This document shows positions 1 to 6,326 of a stretch of DNA of 6,673 nucleotides, piece after piece. A program made the position numbers and the translations under genes. Positions within the stretch are counted from its first letter, which is position 1. Each line of letters begins with the position of its first letter. The notes beneath the pieces are model-generated. The model did no database searches, was not told the DNA's origin, and saw nothing but the letters and a program-made list of their open reading frames with translations. Where the stretch lies: the NCBI GenBank assembly GCA_021156385.1, contig JAJNDL010000092.1:1-6673 (forward strand), in the 5' to 3' direction. The DNA comes from Moraxellaceae bacterium (GTDB lineage Bacteria > Pseudomonadota > Gammaproteobacteria > Pseudomonadales > Moraxellaceae).

Positions 1-419
1 TGGCCGAGGCGCTCGCCGAGGCCGAGGCGGCCGAGCAGGGCGGCGGCGCGCGCATGGCGCTCCTCGCGGCTGCGCCCGGCGTAGATGGCCGGCACTTCCA
101 CGTTGGCCAGCGCGGAGAGGTCGCCGAGCAGCTGGTAACGCTGGAAGATGAAGCCGAAGTATTCGCGGCGCAGGGCGGCGAGTTCGTCGGCGTCGAGTTG
201 CGCGGTGTCGCGGCCGGCGACGCAGTAGCTGCCGCGCGTGGGCCGGTCCAGGCAACCGAGGACGTTCATCAGCGTCGACTTGCCGGAGCCGGAGGCGCCG
301 ACGATGGCGACCATCTCGCCGGCCTCGATGGCGAGGTCGACGTCCTTCAGCACCGTCACGGTGTCCTCGCCGGAAGCGAACTCGCGGCTGAGGTTGCGGA
401 CCTCGAGCAGCGCCGCCAT
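1..419 (-). CDS. macB: MacB-type ABC transporter, ATP-binding N-terminal part (partial, cut by window edge)
   Basis: This is the nucleotide-binding domain of a MacB-family exporter, which powers a MacA-MacB-TolC tripartite pump in the inner membrane. Translating the minus strand from the ATG at 419-417 gives 139 residues before the left edge. Visible motifs are Walker [10 protein letters not shown] at about residues 41-49, followed by [12 protein letters not shown], and the Q-loop in [10 protein letters not shown] (Gln at about 93), followed by [10 protein letters not shown]. This wording is highly typical of MacB rather than LolD or FtsE. The signature motif, Walker B, the four membrane helices and the large periplasmic domain would lie outside the window. 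Its start codon shares one base with the macA stop (TGATG), so the two genes are almost certainly translationally coupled in one operon. The assignment to the MacB family is firm; the exported substrate is unknown. Confidence 0.93.
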   Translation of the reverse strand, partial: MAALLEVRNLSREFASGEDTVTVLKDVDLAIEAGEMVAIVGASGSGKSTLMNVLGCLDRPTRGSYCVAGRDTAQLDADELAALRREYFGFIFQRYQLLGDLSALANVEVPAIYAGRSREERHARAAALLGRLGLGERLG

Positions 420-1720
420 CAGCGCGGTCCCATCATCGACTGGGCGCGGCGGCGGTCGCGCTCGCTCATCTCGGGTTTCTCGCCGGGCTTCGTCTCGCCC
501 AGCACGACCTGCTCGCCTGCCTTCAGGCCCTCGAGGATCTGCGCGGTGACGTTGTTATTGAGGCCGACGCGCACCTTGCGCTCGACGGGCCGGCCATCGG
601 CGCCGACCACGCGCACGACGTAGCCGCCCTTGCCGTCGCGGCCTTTCCTTGCCTTGCCGCCCTTGCCGGATTTCTCGCCGTCGCCCATGCCGGTGTTGCT
701 GCCGCGCTTGCCGTCCTGGCGGCCCTTGCCGCGCTCCAGCGCCATGGCCGGCACGCTGAGCGCGTCCTTCACCTCGGCGAGCACGATGTTGACCTGCGCC
801 GTCATCGCGACGCGCAGCTTGCCGTCCGGGTTCTCCACGTCGAAGAGGCCGTTGTAGTAGACCGCCGCGGCCTGCGTGGCCGAGGCGCTGTTGCTGTTCG
901 ATTCCTGGCTTTCCGACTCCGGTGCCGGCTCGATGGCGCGCAGCGTGCCGTAGTAGCGCTGCTCGGGTTCGCCGAGGATGGTGAAGTAGACCTTCTGGCC
1001 TTCGCGCACGCGCGGCACGTCGGCTTCGGAAATCTGTGCCTTCACCGTCATCACGCTGGTGTTGGCGAGCTTGAGGATGGTGGGGGCCTGCAGGCCGGCG
1101 CTCACGGTCTGGCCTTCCTGGGTGACGATGGCGACCACGGTGCCGTCGATGGGCGCGGTGAGCTGGGTATAGCCGACGTTGAGGCGGGCGGTGTCGACCG
1201 CGACCTCGGCCTGGGCGATCTGGGCGTCCAGCGCGGCGAGTTCTGCCTGCTGCGCCTCGAAGGTGGCCTCGGCAGACTCGAACTCGGCGCGCGAGGTGGC
1301 GTCCTGCTCGACCATCAGCTTCTGCCGCTTCAACTCCAGCCCGGATTTCTTCAGCGCGGCGAGCTTGGCGGCGCGTTGCGCGCGCACGGTGCGCAATGCC
1401 GACTCCTTGTCGCGCAGCGCGTTGCGCTGCGGCAGCGAATCGATCTCGGCGATGAGCTGGCCTTTCTTCACCCGGTCGCCGAGGCGGACCCTCAGCGACT
1501 TCAGCTGGCCCGAGACCTGGGCGCCGACGCTGACTTCCTGGAAGGCCTCCAGCGTGCCGCTGGCGAGCACGGTGTCCTCGATGTCGGTGCGCGTGACCTC
1601 GGCGGTGACGAGCTGCGGCGCGGGTTCGCCGCGCAGGGCGTGCCAGAGCAGCAGGCCGGCGGCGAGCACGAGCAGGGCGAGGAGGGGGTAGCGGAAGCGT
1701 TGCGGGATCTGGCGGAGCAT
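419..1720 (-). CDS. macA: MacA-type periplasmic adaptor (membrane fusion protein) of a tripartite efflux pump
   Basis: The product (433 aa from the chosen ATG) links a MacB transporter to an outer-membrane TolC-like channel. An N-terminal membrane anchor lies at about residues 11-30. Then come a lipoyl/barrel-sandwich half with [12 protein letters not shown] and [14 protein letters not shown] (about 65-94), an Ala/Gln/Glu-rich coiled-coil hairpin (about 98-178), the second lipoyl half [21 protein letters not shown] (about 184-204, key residues TAPIDG), a beta-barrel with [17 protein letters not shown], and a membrane-proximal domain ending [15 protein letters not shown]. These match E. coli MacA closely. 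The frame extends upstream to a TTG at 1783, but the ATG at 1720 begins immediately before the anchor and has an AGG about 10 bases upstream, so it is preferred. It is longer than E. coli MacA (about 370 aa) because of two low-complexity inserts: Ser/Asn-rich at about 268-286 and Gly/Lys-rich at about 329-366. macB follows with a one-base overlap. No promoter could be defined in the 120 bp upstream. Confidence 0.93.
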   Translation of the reverse strand: MLRQIPQRFRYPLLALLVLAAGLLLWHALRGEPAPQLVTAEVTRTDIEDTVLASGTLEAFQEVSVGAQVSGQLKSLRVRLGDRVKKGQLIAEIDSLPQRNALRDKESALRTVRAQRAAKLAALKKSGLELKRQKLMVEQDATSRAEFESAEATFEAQQAELAALDAQIAQAEVAVDTARLNVGYTQLTAPIDGTVVAIVTQEGQTVSAGLQAPTILKLANTSVMTVKAQISEADVPRVREGQKVYFTILGEPEQRYYGTLRAIEPAPESESQESNSNSASATQAAAVYYNGLFDVENPDGKLRVAMTAQVNIVLAEVKDALSVPAMALERGKGRQDGKRGSNTGMGDGEKSGKGGKARKGRDGKGGYVVRVVGADGRPVERKVRVGLNNNVTAQILEGLKAGEQVVLGETKPGEKPEMSERDRRRAQSMMGPR

Positions 1721-1781
1721 GGCGACGGAACCTGTTTCGTTGCGCCAATGGTAGGGGGGCAATGTGACGCGAGTGCGGGGC

Positions 1782-1830
1782 AAAAAAGGAGAAATTGTGA
1801 AGCCGGGCCGCGCAGGGCGCGCCGCCCGGC
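1782..1830 (-). terminator. Rho-independent terminator downstream of the PepSY gene
   Basis: Read on the minus strand, a 7-bp GCCGGGC/GCCCGGC stem (1824-1830 with 1802-1808) continues, after a two-base bulge, into CGCGC/GCGCG with a three-base loop (1814-1816). It is followed by a T-rich tail ending in six T's (1782-1787). It begins about 10 bases after the PepSY stop codon. It would end transcription of the iron genes before macA, although the T-run is interrupted and lies some 14 bases from the stem base, so efficiency is uncertain. Confidence 0.7.
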
Positions 1831-1840
1831 CCGGGAGAGG

Positions 1841-2587
1841 TCAGGCTTCGGCGGCCTGTTCTGCGGCCACGGCGGCACGGCGCGTTGCGCGCCGCTTGCT
1901 CCACCACATGTAGAAGCCGCTGCAAGCCAGGAACAGCAGGGTCAGGCCCATGACGTCCTGCCATACCCATTCGGCCTTGCCGGTGAACAGGGCCTTGCCG
2001 GTGTGCAGGTCGTGCACGAGCTGGGCCAGCGTGACCTCGGTCGGCGCATCGGATTTCGGCAGCGCGGCGAGGGCCGGTGCCAGGGCGGACTGCAGCGGTT
2101 CCCAGCTGGCGCCGCCGTCGCGGCTCACCTGCGGGCCCTTGCCGCGCAACATGGCGGTCAGCGTCTGTGCATCGCCGTTGGCCTGCAGCACGGGGCCCTT
2201 GAGGATCTTTTCCCACTCGCCCTGCGTTTCTTTCCACAGCCCCTGCTGGCTGACGCCGAGCACGCCCTGTGGTGTCACCACCAGGCTGCGGATGTCTTCC
2301 TGCGCCAGCGCCGGCACGACCTGCGCGACGCCGTTTTCCACGCGCACCACGCCCTGCGGCGCCAGTACCCACCAGACGCCGCCGGATGGCGCGGCGCTGC
2401 GGAGGACGGGGCCGCCACTCTCGCCGTAGCCGGGCAGCCAGCCCACCGGCACGCGGATCTCGCGGAAGCCCAGCGACGGGCCGTGCGCGAAGAGCACGCC
2501 GGTGACGGCGATGATCAGGAAGGGCAGGAGGAGGGCGATGGCCAGCCAGGCATGCCAGCGGCGGGGCCAGTTTAGGAGCTTGCGCAT
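1841..2587 (-). CDS. Short PepSY-associated transmembrane protein
   Basis: This 248-aa inner-membrane protein belongs to the PepSY-associated TM helix group often found beside siderophore receptors; larger relatives (FoxB, PiuB) are linked to ferric-siderophore reduction. TM1 spans about residues 12-34 (RRWHAWLAIALLLPF), with His12 at its cytoplasmic end and His35 at its outer end. The C-terminal segment HDLHTGKALF (His192, His195) leads into TM2 (about 209-229, ending GFYMWW), which is the family hallmark. Between them is a periplasmic region of about 155 residues containing SRDGGASW (155-162), a match to the BNR/Asp-box motif SxDxGxTW. The ATG at 2587 has AAGGA eight bases upstream. It has only two helices and no flavodoxin or reductase domain, so if it handles electrons it must use a partner. 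Family assignment is good; a role in siderophore iron release is inferred from context. Confidence 0.82.
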   Translation of the reverse strand: MRKLLNWPRRWHAWLAIALLLPFLIIAVTGVLFAHGPSLGFREIRVPVGWLPGYGESGGPVLRSAAPSGGVWWVLAPQGVVRVENGVAQVVPALAQEDIRSLVVTPQGVLGVSQQGLWKETQGEWEKILKGPVLQANGDAQTLTAMLRGKGPQVSRDGGASWEPLQSALAPALAALPKSDAPTEVTLAQLVHDLHTGKALFTGKAEWVWQDVMGLTLLFLACSGFYMWWSKRRATRRAAVAAEQAAEA

Positions 2588-2659
2588 GGGTCGGTCCTTG
2601 CGATGGTGACCGGCGCCGTTGCTGCGTCCGCGATGCAGCGCCGGCGCCGCTCAGTGGCG

Positions 2660-2687
2660 AAAAAAATCGGGAGGCTGCGGCACAGCC
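2660..2687 (-). terminator. Weak hairpin followed by a T-run after the hydroxylase gene
   Basis: On the minus strand, eight bases after the hydroxylase stop codon, a 5-bp GGCTG/CAGCC stem (2683-2687 with 2673-2677) with a five-base loop is followed, after six bases, by seven T's (2660-2666). The stem is short and the gap to the T-run is long, so this would be a leaky terminator or an mRNA-end structure rather than a strong stop. The rest of the 107-bp gap before the PepSY gene is GC-rich with overlapping GGCGCC/GCCGGC palindromes, and I see no clear promoter in it. Confidence 0.3.
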
Positions 2688-2694
2688 GGCGGGC

Positions 2695-3375
2695 TTACAC
2701 CTCCGCCCACATGCGCAGCAGGTTGTGGTAGCTGCCGATGAGGCGGGTCCGCGCCTGCTCGTCGGCGCCGGTCTGGTTGAGGCGCTGGATGGCGGTATCG
2801 AGCTCGAACAGCAGCGCGCGCTGCGCATCGTCGCGCACCATGCTCTGGATCCAGAAGAAGGAGGCGAGGCGGGTGCCGCGCGTCACCGGCGTCACGCGGT
2901 GCAGGCTGGTGGACGGGTAGACGATCATGTCGCCGGCCGGCAGCTTCACGGCGTGGCGGCCGTAGGTGTCCTCGATCTGCAGCTCGCCGCCGTCGTACTC
3001 GTCCGGATTGGCGAAGAAGAGCGTGGCGGAAACGTCGGTGCGGAACTTGATGCCGCTGCCCGGGATCAGGCGCACGGAGTTGTCGACGTGCAGGCCGAAA
3101 TGCTCCTCGCCTTCGTAGCGGTTGAACATCGGCGGATACACGCGCGCGGGCAGTGCCGCGCTGATGAACATGGGATGGCGCTCGATCGCCGCGAGGACGA
3201 GGTTGCCGAGCTCCTGCGCCACCGCGCTGCCTTCCGGCAGCTGGCGGTTCTGCTTCACCACCGCGCCCTGGTAGCCGGCCGTGACGCGGCCGTCGACCCA
3301 GTCCGCCGCCTCCAGGCGCGCACGGCAATGCGCGACCTGTTCGGGTGTCAGCACGTTCGGGACATGCAGCAGCAT
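2695..3375 (-). CDS. piuC: PKHD-type Fe(II)/2-oxoglutarate-dependent hydroxylase (PiuC/YbiX family)
   Basis: This 226-aa cytoplasmic dioxygenase belongs to the family of E. coli YbiX and Pseudomonas PiuC; the length agrees with both. The iron ligands appear as GLHVD (His96, Asp98) and [13 protein letters not shown] (His159), with Arg169 placed to bind the 2-oxoglutarate carboxylate. Other family landmarks are [12 protein letters not shown] near the N-terminus, [12 protein letters not shown] before the HxD motif, [17 protein letters not shown], and the C-terminal [16 protein letters not shown] and [11 protein letters not shown] that define the PKHD C-terminal domain. The start is the ATG at 3375, preceded five bases upstream by a strong GAGGTG ribosome site; an in-frame TTG at 3393 has none. 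It lies 75 bp downstream of the siderophore receptor, the same pairing as fiu-ybiX and piuA-piuC. The physiological substrate of the family is not established; a siderophore-related or receptor-related role is inferred from this linkage. Confidence 0.95.
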   Translation of the reverse strand: MLLHVPNVLTPEQVAHCRARLEAADWVDGRVTAGYQGAVVKQNRQLPEGSAVAQELGNLVLAAIERHPMFISAALPARVYPPMFNRYEGEEHFGLHVDNSVRLIPGSGIKFRTDVSATLFFANPDEYDGGELQIEDTYGRHAVKLPAGDMIVYPSTSLHRVTPVTRGTRLASFFWIQSMVRDDAQRALLFELDTAIQRLNQTGADEQARTRLIGSYHNLLRMWAEV

Positions 3376-3391
3376 GGCATCACCTCGAATC

Positions 3392-3425
3392 AAAAAAGCG
3401 CCTGCCCCGGGAACAGGGCAGGCGC
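3392..3425 (-). terminator. Strong terminator-like hairpin between receptor and hydroxylase genes
   Basis: Read on the minus strand, a perfect 10-bp stem GCGCCTGCCC/GGGCAGGCGC (3416-3425 with 3398-3407) encloses an eight-base loop and runs straight into six T's (3397-3392). It starts 26 bases after the receptor stop codon and ends only a few bases before the ribosome site of the hydroxylase. This is a textbook rho-independent terminator for the receptor transcript. It lies inside what would otherwise be an operon, so downstream genes must depend on read-through or on a promoter overlapping the hairpin. Confidence 0.88.
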
Positions 3426-3450
3426 AAGGTCACCCACAGGGTGGTGAGTG

Positions 3451-5652
3451 TCAGAAGCGCCAGGTGCCGGTGAGGATCCAGCGCGTGCCCATCGCCTGCG
3501 TGGCACGGCCCTGCGACGCGACCTCGTAGTAGCGTTCGTCGTTCAGGTTCTGCACGTTGAGGCGGACGTCATACGAGGGCTGCAGGAAGGCCAGCATGGC
3601 ATCCATGCGCACATAGCCGTCGGTCTCGGCGCTCTCGAAGTTGTTCACGAAGCGGTCGGAGGAGCCGACGGCACCGGCGCCCACCTGCCACTCCGGCGTG
3701 AGGCGGTAGGTGTTCCACAGCGTCGCGCTGTGGCGCGGCGTGTTCTGGTAGTCGCGACCCTTGGAAATGCGGCCGGCGCTGATGCCGGTACCGACATCGC
3801 GGGATTCCAGCACTTCGCTGTTGAGGAAGGTGTAGCCGCCGATGATCTGCCAGTCCGGCGTGACCTGACCCATGATGCTGGTCTCGAAGCCGTCGACACG
3901 GATGTTGCCGTCCAGCGTCTGCGCGGCGCTCGGGCCGGTGCGGGCATTGGTCTTCTCCACGCGGAACACGGCGGCGTTCACCACCACGGCTTCTTCGGCG
4001 AGGCTCCACTTGCCGCCGAGCTCGTAGGAGCGGTTTTCTTCCGGCTCCAGGCTCACCGAACCGCTGCTCTGCGTGACGGCTTCGGCGGACGGATTGAACG
4101 ACGTGCCGTAGGAGATGTAGTAGCTCTGCGCCGGCGTCGGCTGGAAGATCAGGCCGGCGCGGGTCGACAGCATCTCGTCGGTGCTGGACATGGCGGGCGC
4201 CAGCGCCGTCAGCGAGGTGTACGGGGCCGGAAGGGTGAAGTTCTGGTTGTAGCTGTCGGCCTCGAAGTGGTCGAAGCGCAGGCCGGCCACGAACTTCCAC
4301 TGCTCGCCGAGGTCGATCTGGTCGTTGATGAAGACGGCCGCCGTGAAGGCTTCGGTGTCGGTGGTCTGGCCGCGCACCGGCGTGCCCGGACGCGGGCCGT
4401 TGACGGGCGCGTCCAGCGTGGTGGTGCTGGCAGTGGGCCAGACGTGGCGGACGAAGCGATACTTGTCCTGGCCGACCTCGAGGCCGGCGATCAGGGTGTG
4501 CTTGACGGCGCCTTCGCCGAAGCGCGCGGTGATGTCGGTCAGGTTGAAGAGCGCGGTGTCGGTGACATCGCGGTCGCGGTCCTGGCGCGGCGCCTGCAGG
4601 CAGTTGAGCGGAACCGTGCTGACCGCGCCCATCGAGGTGAAGCTGCTACAGCTGCCGGTGGAAACGACGGTCACGCTGCCGAGCGGCGTCGGCTGCGCGT
4701 TGGTCTTCACCTGGCTGAACTGCGTCTGGTTGCGCAGCGTGACCTTGTCGGTGAGCTTGTGGCGGATGCCGAGCGTGACGACGTCGATGTCCTGGTCGAA
4801 GTGGTCCGTCGAATAGCCGTAGAAGCGGTTGCCGATGTCGACCGGCTGGGCCACGCCGCCGGTGCGGGCGGGCAGCACCGGGCCGCCGTAGTCGGGCACT
4901 TCGCGGTTGCGCTGTGCCAGCGCGGAGAGAGTGATCTCGGTCGGGGTGCCGATGCCGAAGCGGATGGAGGGCGCCACGCCGAAGCTTTCCTTCTCGATCT
5001 GGTCGCGCTCGAAGCCGATGTCCTGCCAGAAGGCAGCGACGCGGGCGGCGGAAGTTTCCGAAAGCTTCTTGTTGGTATCGAAGGTGGTGCGGTAGTAATC
5101 GTCGGTGCCGACGCTGACGCTGATCTCGGACTTGTCCTTGAGGCCCGGGCGCTTGCTGACCTGGTTGATGACGCCGCCGGTGGAACCGCGGCCGAACAGC
5201 ATGGAGGCCGGGCCCTTCAGCACTTCCACGGCTTCCAGGGCAAACACGTCGCGCGAGTACTGGCCGCGGTCGCGGAAACCGTCGAGGAAGAGGTCGGTAC
5301 GCGCCGAGAAGCCGCGCAGGTTGATGCTGTCACCGATGTTGCCGCCTTCGCCGGCGGAGAGGGTGATGCCGGGCACGTTGCGCAGCGCTTCCACGAGCGA
5401 GGTCGCGGCCTGGTCGTTGAGTACGGCCTTGTTGATCACGGTGGCGGACTGCGGCACGTCGCGCAGGTCGGCGTTCAGGCGGCCGGTCACGGCGGCGGGC
5501 GTGTAGCTGCGGTCTTCCTCGACGGCGCTGCCGGTGACGGTGACCGTGGGCAGCGCAGCGGCGGGCGCCTCGGCAGCGGGCGTTTCGGCCTTGGCGGAAG
5601 TGGAAAGGGCAGCCAGGACGGCGGCGGCAAGCGGCGAATGACGCAGGTTCAT
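3451..5652 (-). CDS. TonB-dependent siderophore receptor, Fiu/PiuA-like (catecholate type)
   Basis: This 733-aa outer-membrane receptor imports a ferric siderophore. A signal peptide with AKA cleavage (about residue 22) is followed by a TonB-box-like LPTVTVTG (34-41). The plug domain (about 62-168) shows DVPQSATVI, VEALRNVPGI, INLRGFSARTDLFLDGFRD, EVLKGPASMLFGRG and TGGVINQVSK. A 22-strand barrel follows, with landmarks YYISYGTSFNPSAE, RSYELGGKW, GFETSIMGQVTPDWQIIGGYT, FLNSEV, LNVQNLNDERYY and a C-terminal Trp-Arg-Phe. Cys335 and Cys351 in a predicted outer loop may form a disulfide. The ATG at 5652 is chosen because it begins the signal peptide and has GGAG eight bases upstream; the longer frame to 5817 would put non-signal sequence in front and cross the operator. 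The sequence resembles E. coli Fiu and Pseudomonas PiuA, and the neighbouring PKHD hydroxylase supports this. Catecholate specificity is inferred. A Fur-like site 72 bp upstream suggests iron repression. Confidence 0.94.
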   Translation of the reverse strand: MNLRHSPLAAAVLAALSTSAKAETPAAEAPAAALPTVTVTGSAVEEDRSYTPAAVTGRLNADLRDVPQSATVINKAVLNDQAATSLVEALRNVPGITLSAGEGGNIGDSINLRGFSARTDLFLDGFRDRGQYSRDVFALEAVEVLKGPASMLFGRGSTGGVINQVSKRPGLKDKSEISVSVGTDDYYRTTFDTNKKLSETSAARVAAFWQDIGFERDQIEKESFGVAPSIRFGIGTPTEITLSALAQRNREVPDYGGPVLPARTGGVAQPVDIGNRFYGYSTDHFDQDIDVVTLGIRHKLTDKVTLRNQTQFSQVKTNAQPTPLGSVTVVSTGSCSSFTSMGAVSTVPLNCLQAPRQDRDRDVTDTALFNLTDITARFGEGAVKHTLIAGLEVGQDKYRFVRHVWPTASTTTLDAPVNGPRPGTPVRGQTTDTEAFTAAVFINDQIDLGEQWKFVAGLRFDHFEADSYNQNFTLPAPYTSLTALAPAMSSTDEMLSTRAGLIFQPTPAQSYYISYGTSFNPSAEAVTQSSGSVSLEPEENRSYELGGKWSLAEEAVVVNAAVFRVEKTNARTGPSAAQTLDGNIRVDGFETSIMGQVTPDWQIIGGYTFLNSEVLESRDVGTGISAGRISKGRDYQNTPRHSATLWNTYRLTPEWQVGAGAVGSSDRFVNNFESAETDGYVRMDAMLAFLQPSYDVRLNVQNLNDERYYEVASQGRATQAMGTRWILTGTWRF

Positions 5653-5700
5653 GAAGGGCTCCAGTGGCAGAACATTCCATCGTCGCCAGGGAACTGGCGC

Positions 5701-5729
5701 TTGATGCGGCGGCGAGTCTAAGTGATAAT
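5701..5729 (+). promoter_or_regulatory. Sigma-70-like promoter for tonB-exbB
   Basis: TTGATG at 5701-5706 (4 of 6 to TTGACA) and GATAAT at 5724-5729 (5 of 6 to TATAAT) are separated by exactly 17 bases. Transcription would start near 5736, giving a leader of about 60 bases before the tonB ATG at 5795. The -10 hexamer is also the first half of the Fur-like site, so bound Fur would block RNA polymerase directly. Confidence 0.6.
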
Positions 5730-5742
5730 CGTTCTCGTTTAC
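5724..5742. promoter_or_regulatory. Fur-box-like operator
   Basis: On the minus strand the core GAGAACGATTATC (5736-5724) matches 11 of 13 positions of the Fur core GATAATGATTATC. On the plus strand it reads GATAATCGTTCTC followed by GTTTAC. Across the 19-base consensus the match is about 12 positions. The position fits Fur repression: between a siderophore receptor and tonB, 72 bp from one start and about 55-70 bp from the other. It is the only such site seen in the window. Confidence 0.75.
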
Positions 5743-5940
5743 AACCGTATGGTGAACGTGCCTTTCCCGACAGCGCCGTCCACCGAGGCCCGAGATGCAG
5801 GAATCCCTGAGTGCCACCCCCCATCCCGGCTACCCGCTGGCCCGCTATGCGGTGCCCGTGGCGCTGGTCTGCGTCGTGCACGCCGCGGTGCTGGCGCTGC
5901 TCTGGCGGGCCGCGCCGGTCAGCGCGGCGGCGCCGCAGGT

Positions 5941-5986
5941 CCTCGACGTGGTGATGATCAGCGCCTCGACGTGGTGATGATCAGCG
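5941..5986 (+). repeat. Exact 23-bp tandem duplication inside tonB
   Basis: Positions 5941-5963 and 5964-5986 are identical (period 23; identity continues one base further, to 5987). Both copies begin CCTCGACGTGG and end GATCAGCG. Because 23 is not a multiple of three, the second copy throws the reading frame into a TGA at 5975-5977. Removing either copy joins LDVVMISA directly to PVPEVAPPAP, restoring a normal TonB junction between the anchor and the proline-rich spanner. Confidence 0.97.
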
Positions 5987-6314
5987 CGCCGGTGCCGGAG
6001 GTCGCTCCGCCGGCGCCAGTACCGCCGCCGAAACCCGAACCGGTGAAGCCCAAAGTGGAGCCGGTGAAGCCGAAGCCCGAGCCCGTGCTGCGCGTGCCGG
6101 CTCCCAAGCCGGTGCCGCAGGCGGTGCCGGAACCCGCCCCGGCGCCGGTCGCGCCGCCACCGGCGGCCGTGGCGCCGTCGGCCACGCCGGTCGAGGCGCC
6201 GCCGGTCGTGATCCCCCCGCGGGTCGATGCCTCCTACCGCGGCAATTTCGAACGCACCTATCCGCTCGCGTCGCGTAAGCTGCGCGAAGAAGGCACGGTG
6301 CGGCTGCGCATCTA

Positions 6315-6326
6315 CGTGCGCGCGAC
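6315..6326 (+). other. Second frame-shifting lesion in the TonB C-terminal domain
   Basis: Upstream the frame reads GTVRLRIYVR; downstream, one frame over, it reads DVVLVKSSGFSRLD. TonB-family domains normally have a short turn containing Asp-Gly between these strands, and only two leftover bases (GC) remain here between the CGC codon and GAC at 6324. This implies loss of 3n+1 bases, about 13 or 16 by comparison with the usual strand spacing. The exact missing bases cannot be known from this sequence alone. Confidence 0.7.

Larger units (their letters stand above)
5653..5794. promoter_or_regulatory. Divergent control region between receptor and tonB
   Basis: This 142-bp region separates the minus-strand receptor from the plus-strand tonB and is more AT-rich at its centre than the flanking genes. 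It holds the single Fur-like site, the plus-strand promoter described separately, and ribosome sites for both genes: GGAG before the receptor ATG and GAGG at 5785-5788, six bases before the tonB ATG. For the receptor direction the best hexamer pair I see is TTGTAA (5744-5739) with TTAGAC 17 bases further on, which is a poor -10. That promoter is therefore only tentative. Confidence 0.6.

Noticed and set aside
1721..1783. N-terminal extension of MacA from a TTG at 1783
   Set aside because: No ribosome site precedes the TTG, and the extension would put 21 polar residues before the membrane anchor; the ATG at 1720 fits the family.
1376..2575. A 399-codon plus-strand open frame opposite macA and the PepSY gene
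   Set aside because: It has no signal, domain or ribosome site of note and is explained by antisense GC bias.
2624..2650. Overlapping GGCGCC/GCCGGC palindromes as an operator
   Set aside because: Short GC palindromes are expected often at this base composition and nothing ties these to a known regulator.
555..2828. A 757-codon minus-strand open frame spanning macA, the PepSY gene and part of the hydroxylase
   Set aside because: It is an Arg/Ala/Pro-rich shadow in another frame that crosses three genes with clear families and two intergenic hairpins.
3448..5721. A 757-codon plus-strand open frame antisense to the receptor
   Set aside because: It mirrors the receptor gene, whose protein has a complete family match. 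The antisense product is Val/Ala/Gly/Arg-rich with no recognisable domain, as expected from codon-position bias in GC-rich DNA.
5653..5817. N-terminal extension of the receptor to 5817
   Set aside because: It would bury the signal peptide, run through the Fur-like operator and overlap the start of tonB; the ATG at 5652 has a good ribosome site and starts a typical signal peptide.
5941..5986. Programmed ribosomal frameshifting in tonB
   Set aside because: There is no slippery run or downstream pseudoknot-like element. The exact tandem copy explains the shift fully, and a second unrelated lesion would still stop the protein.
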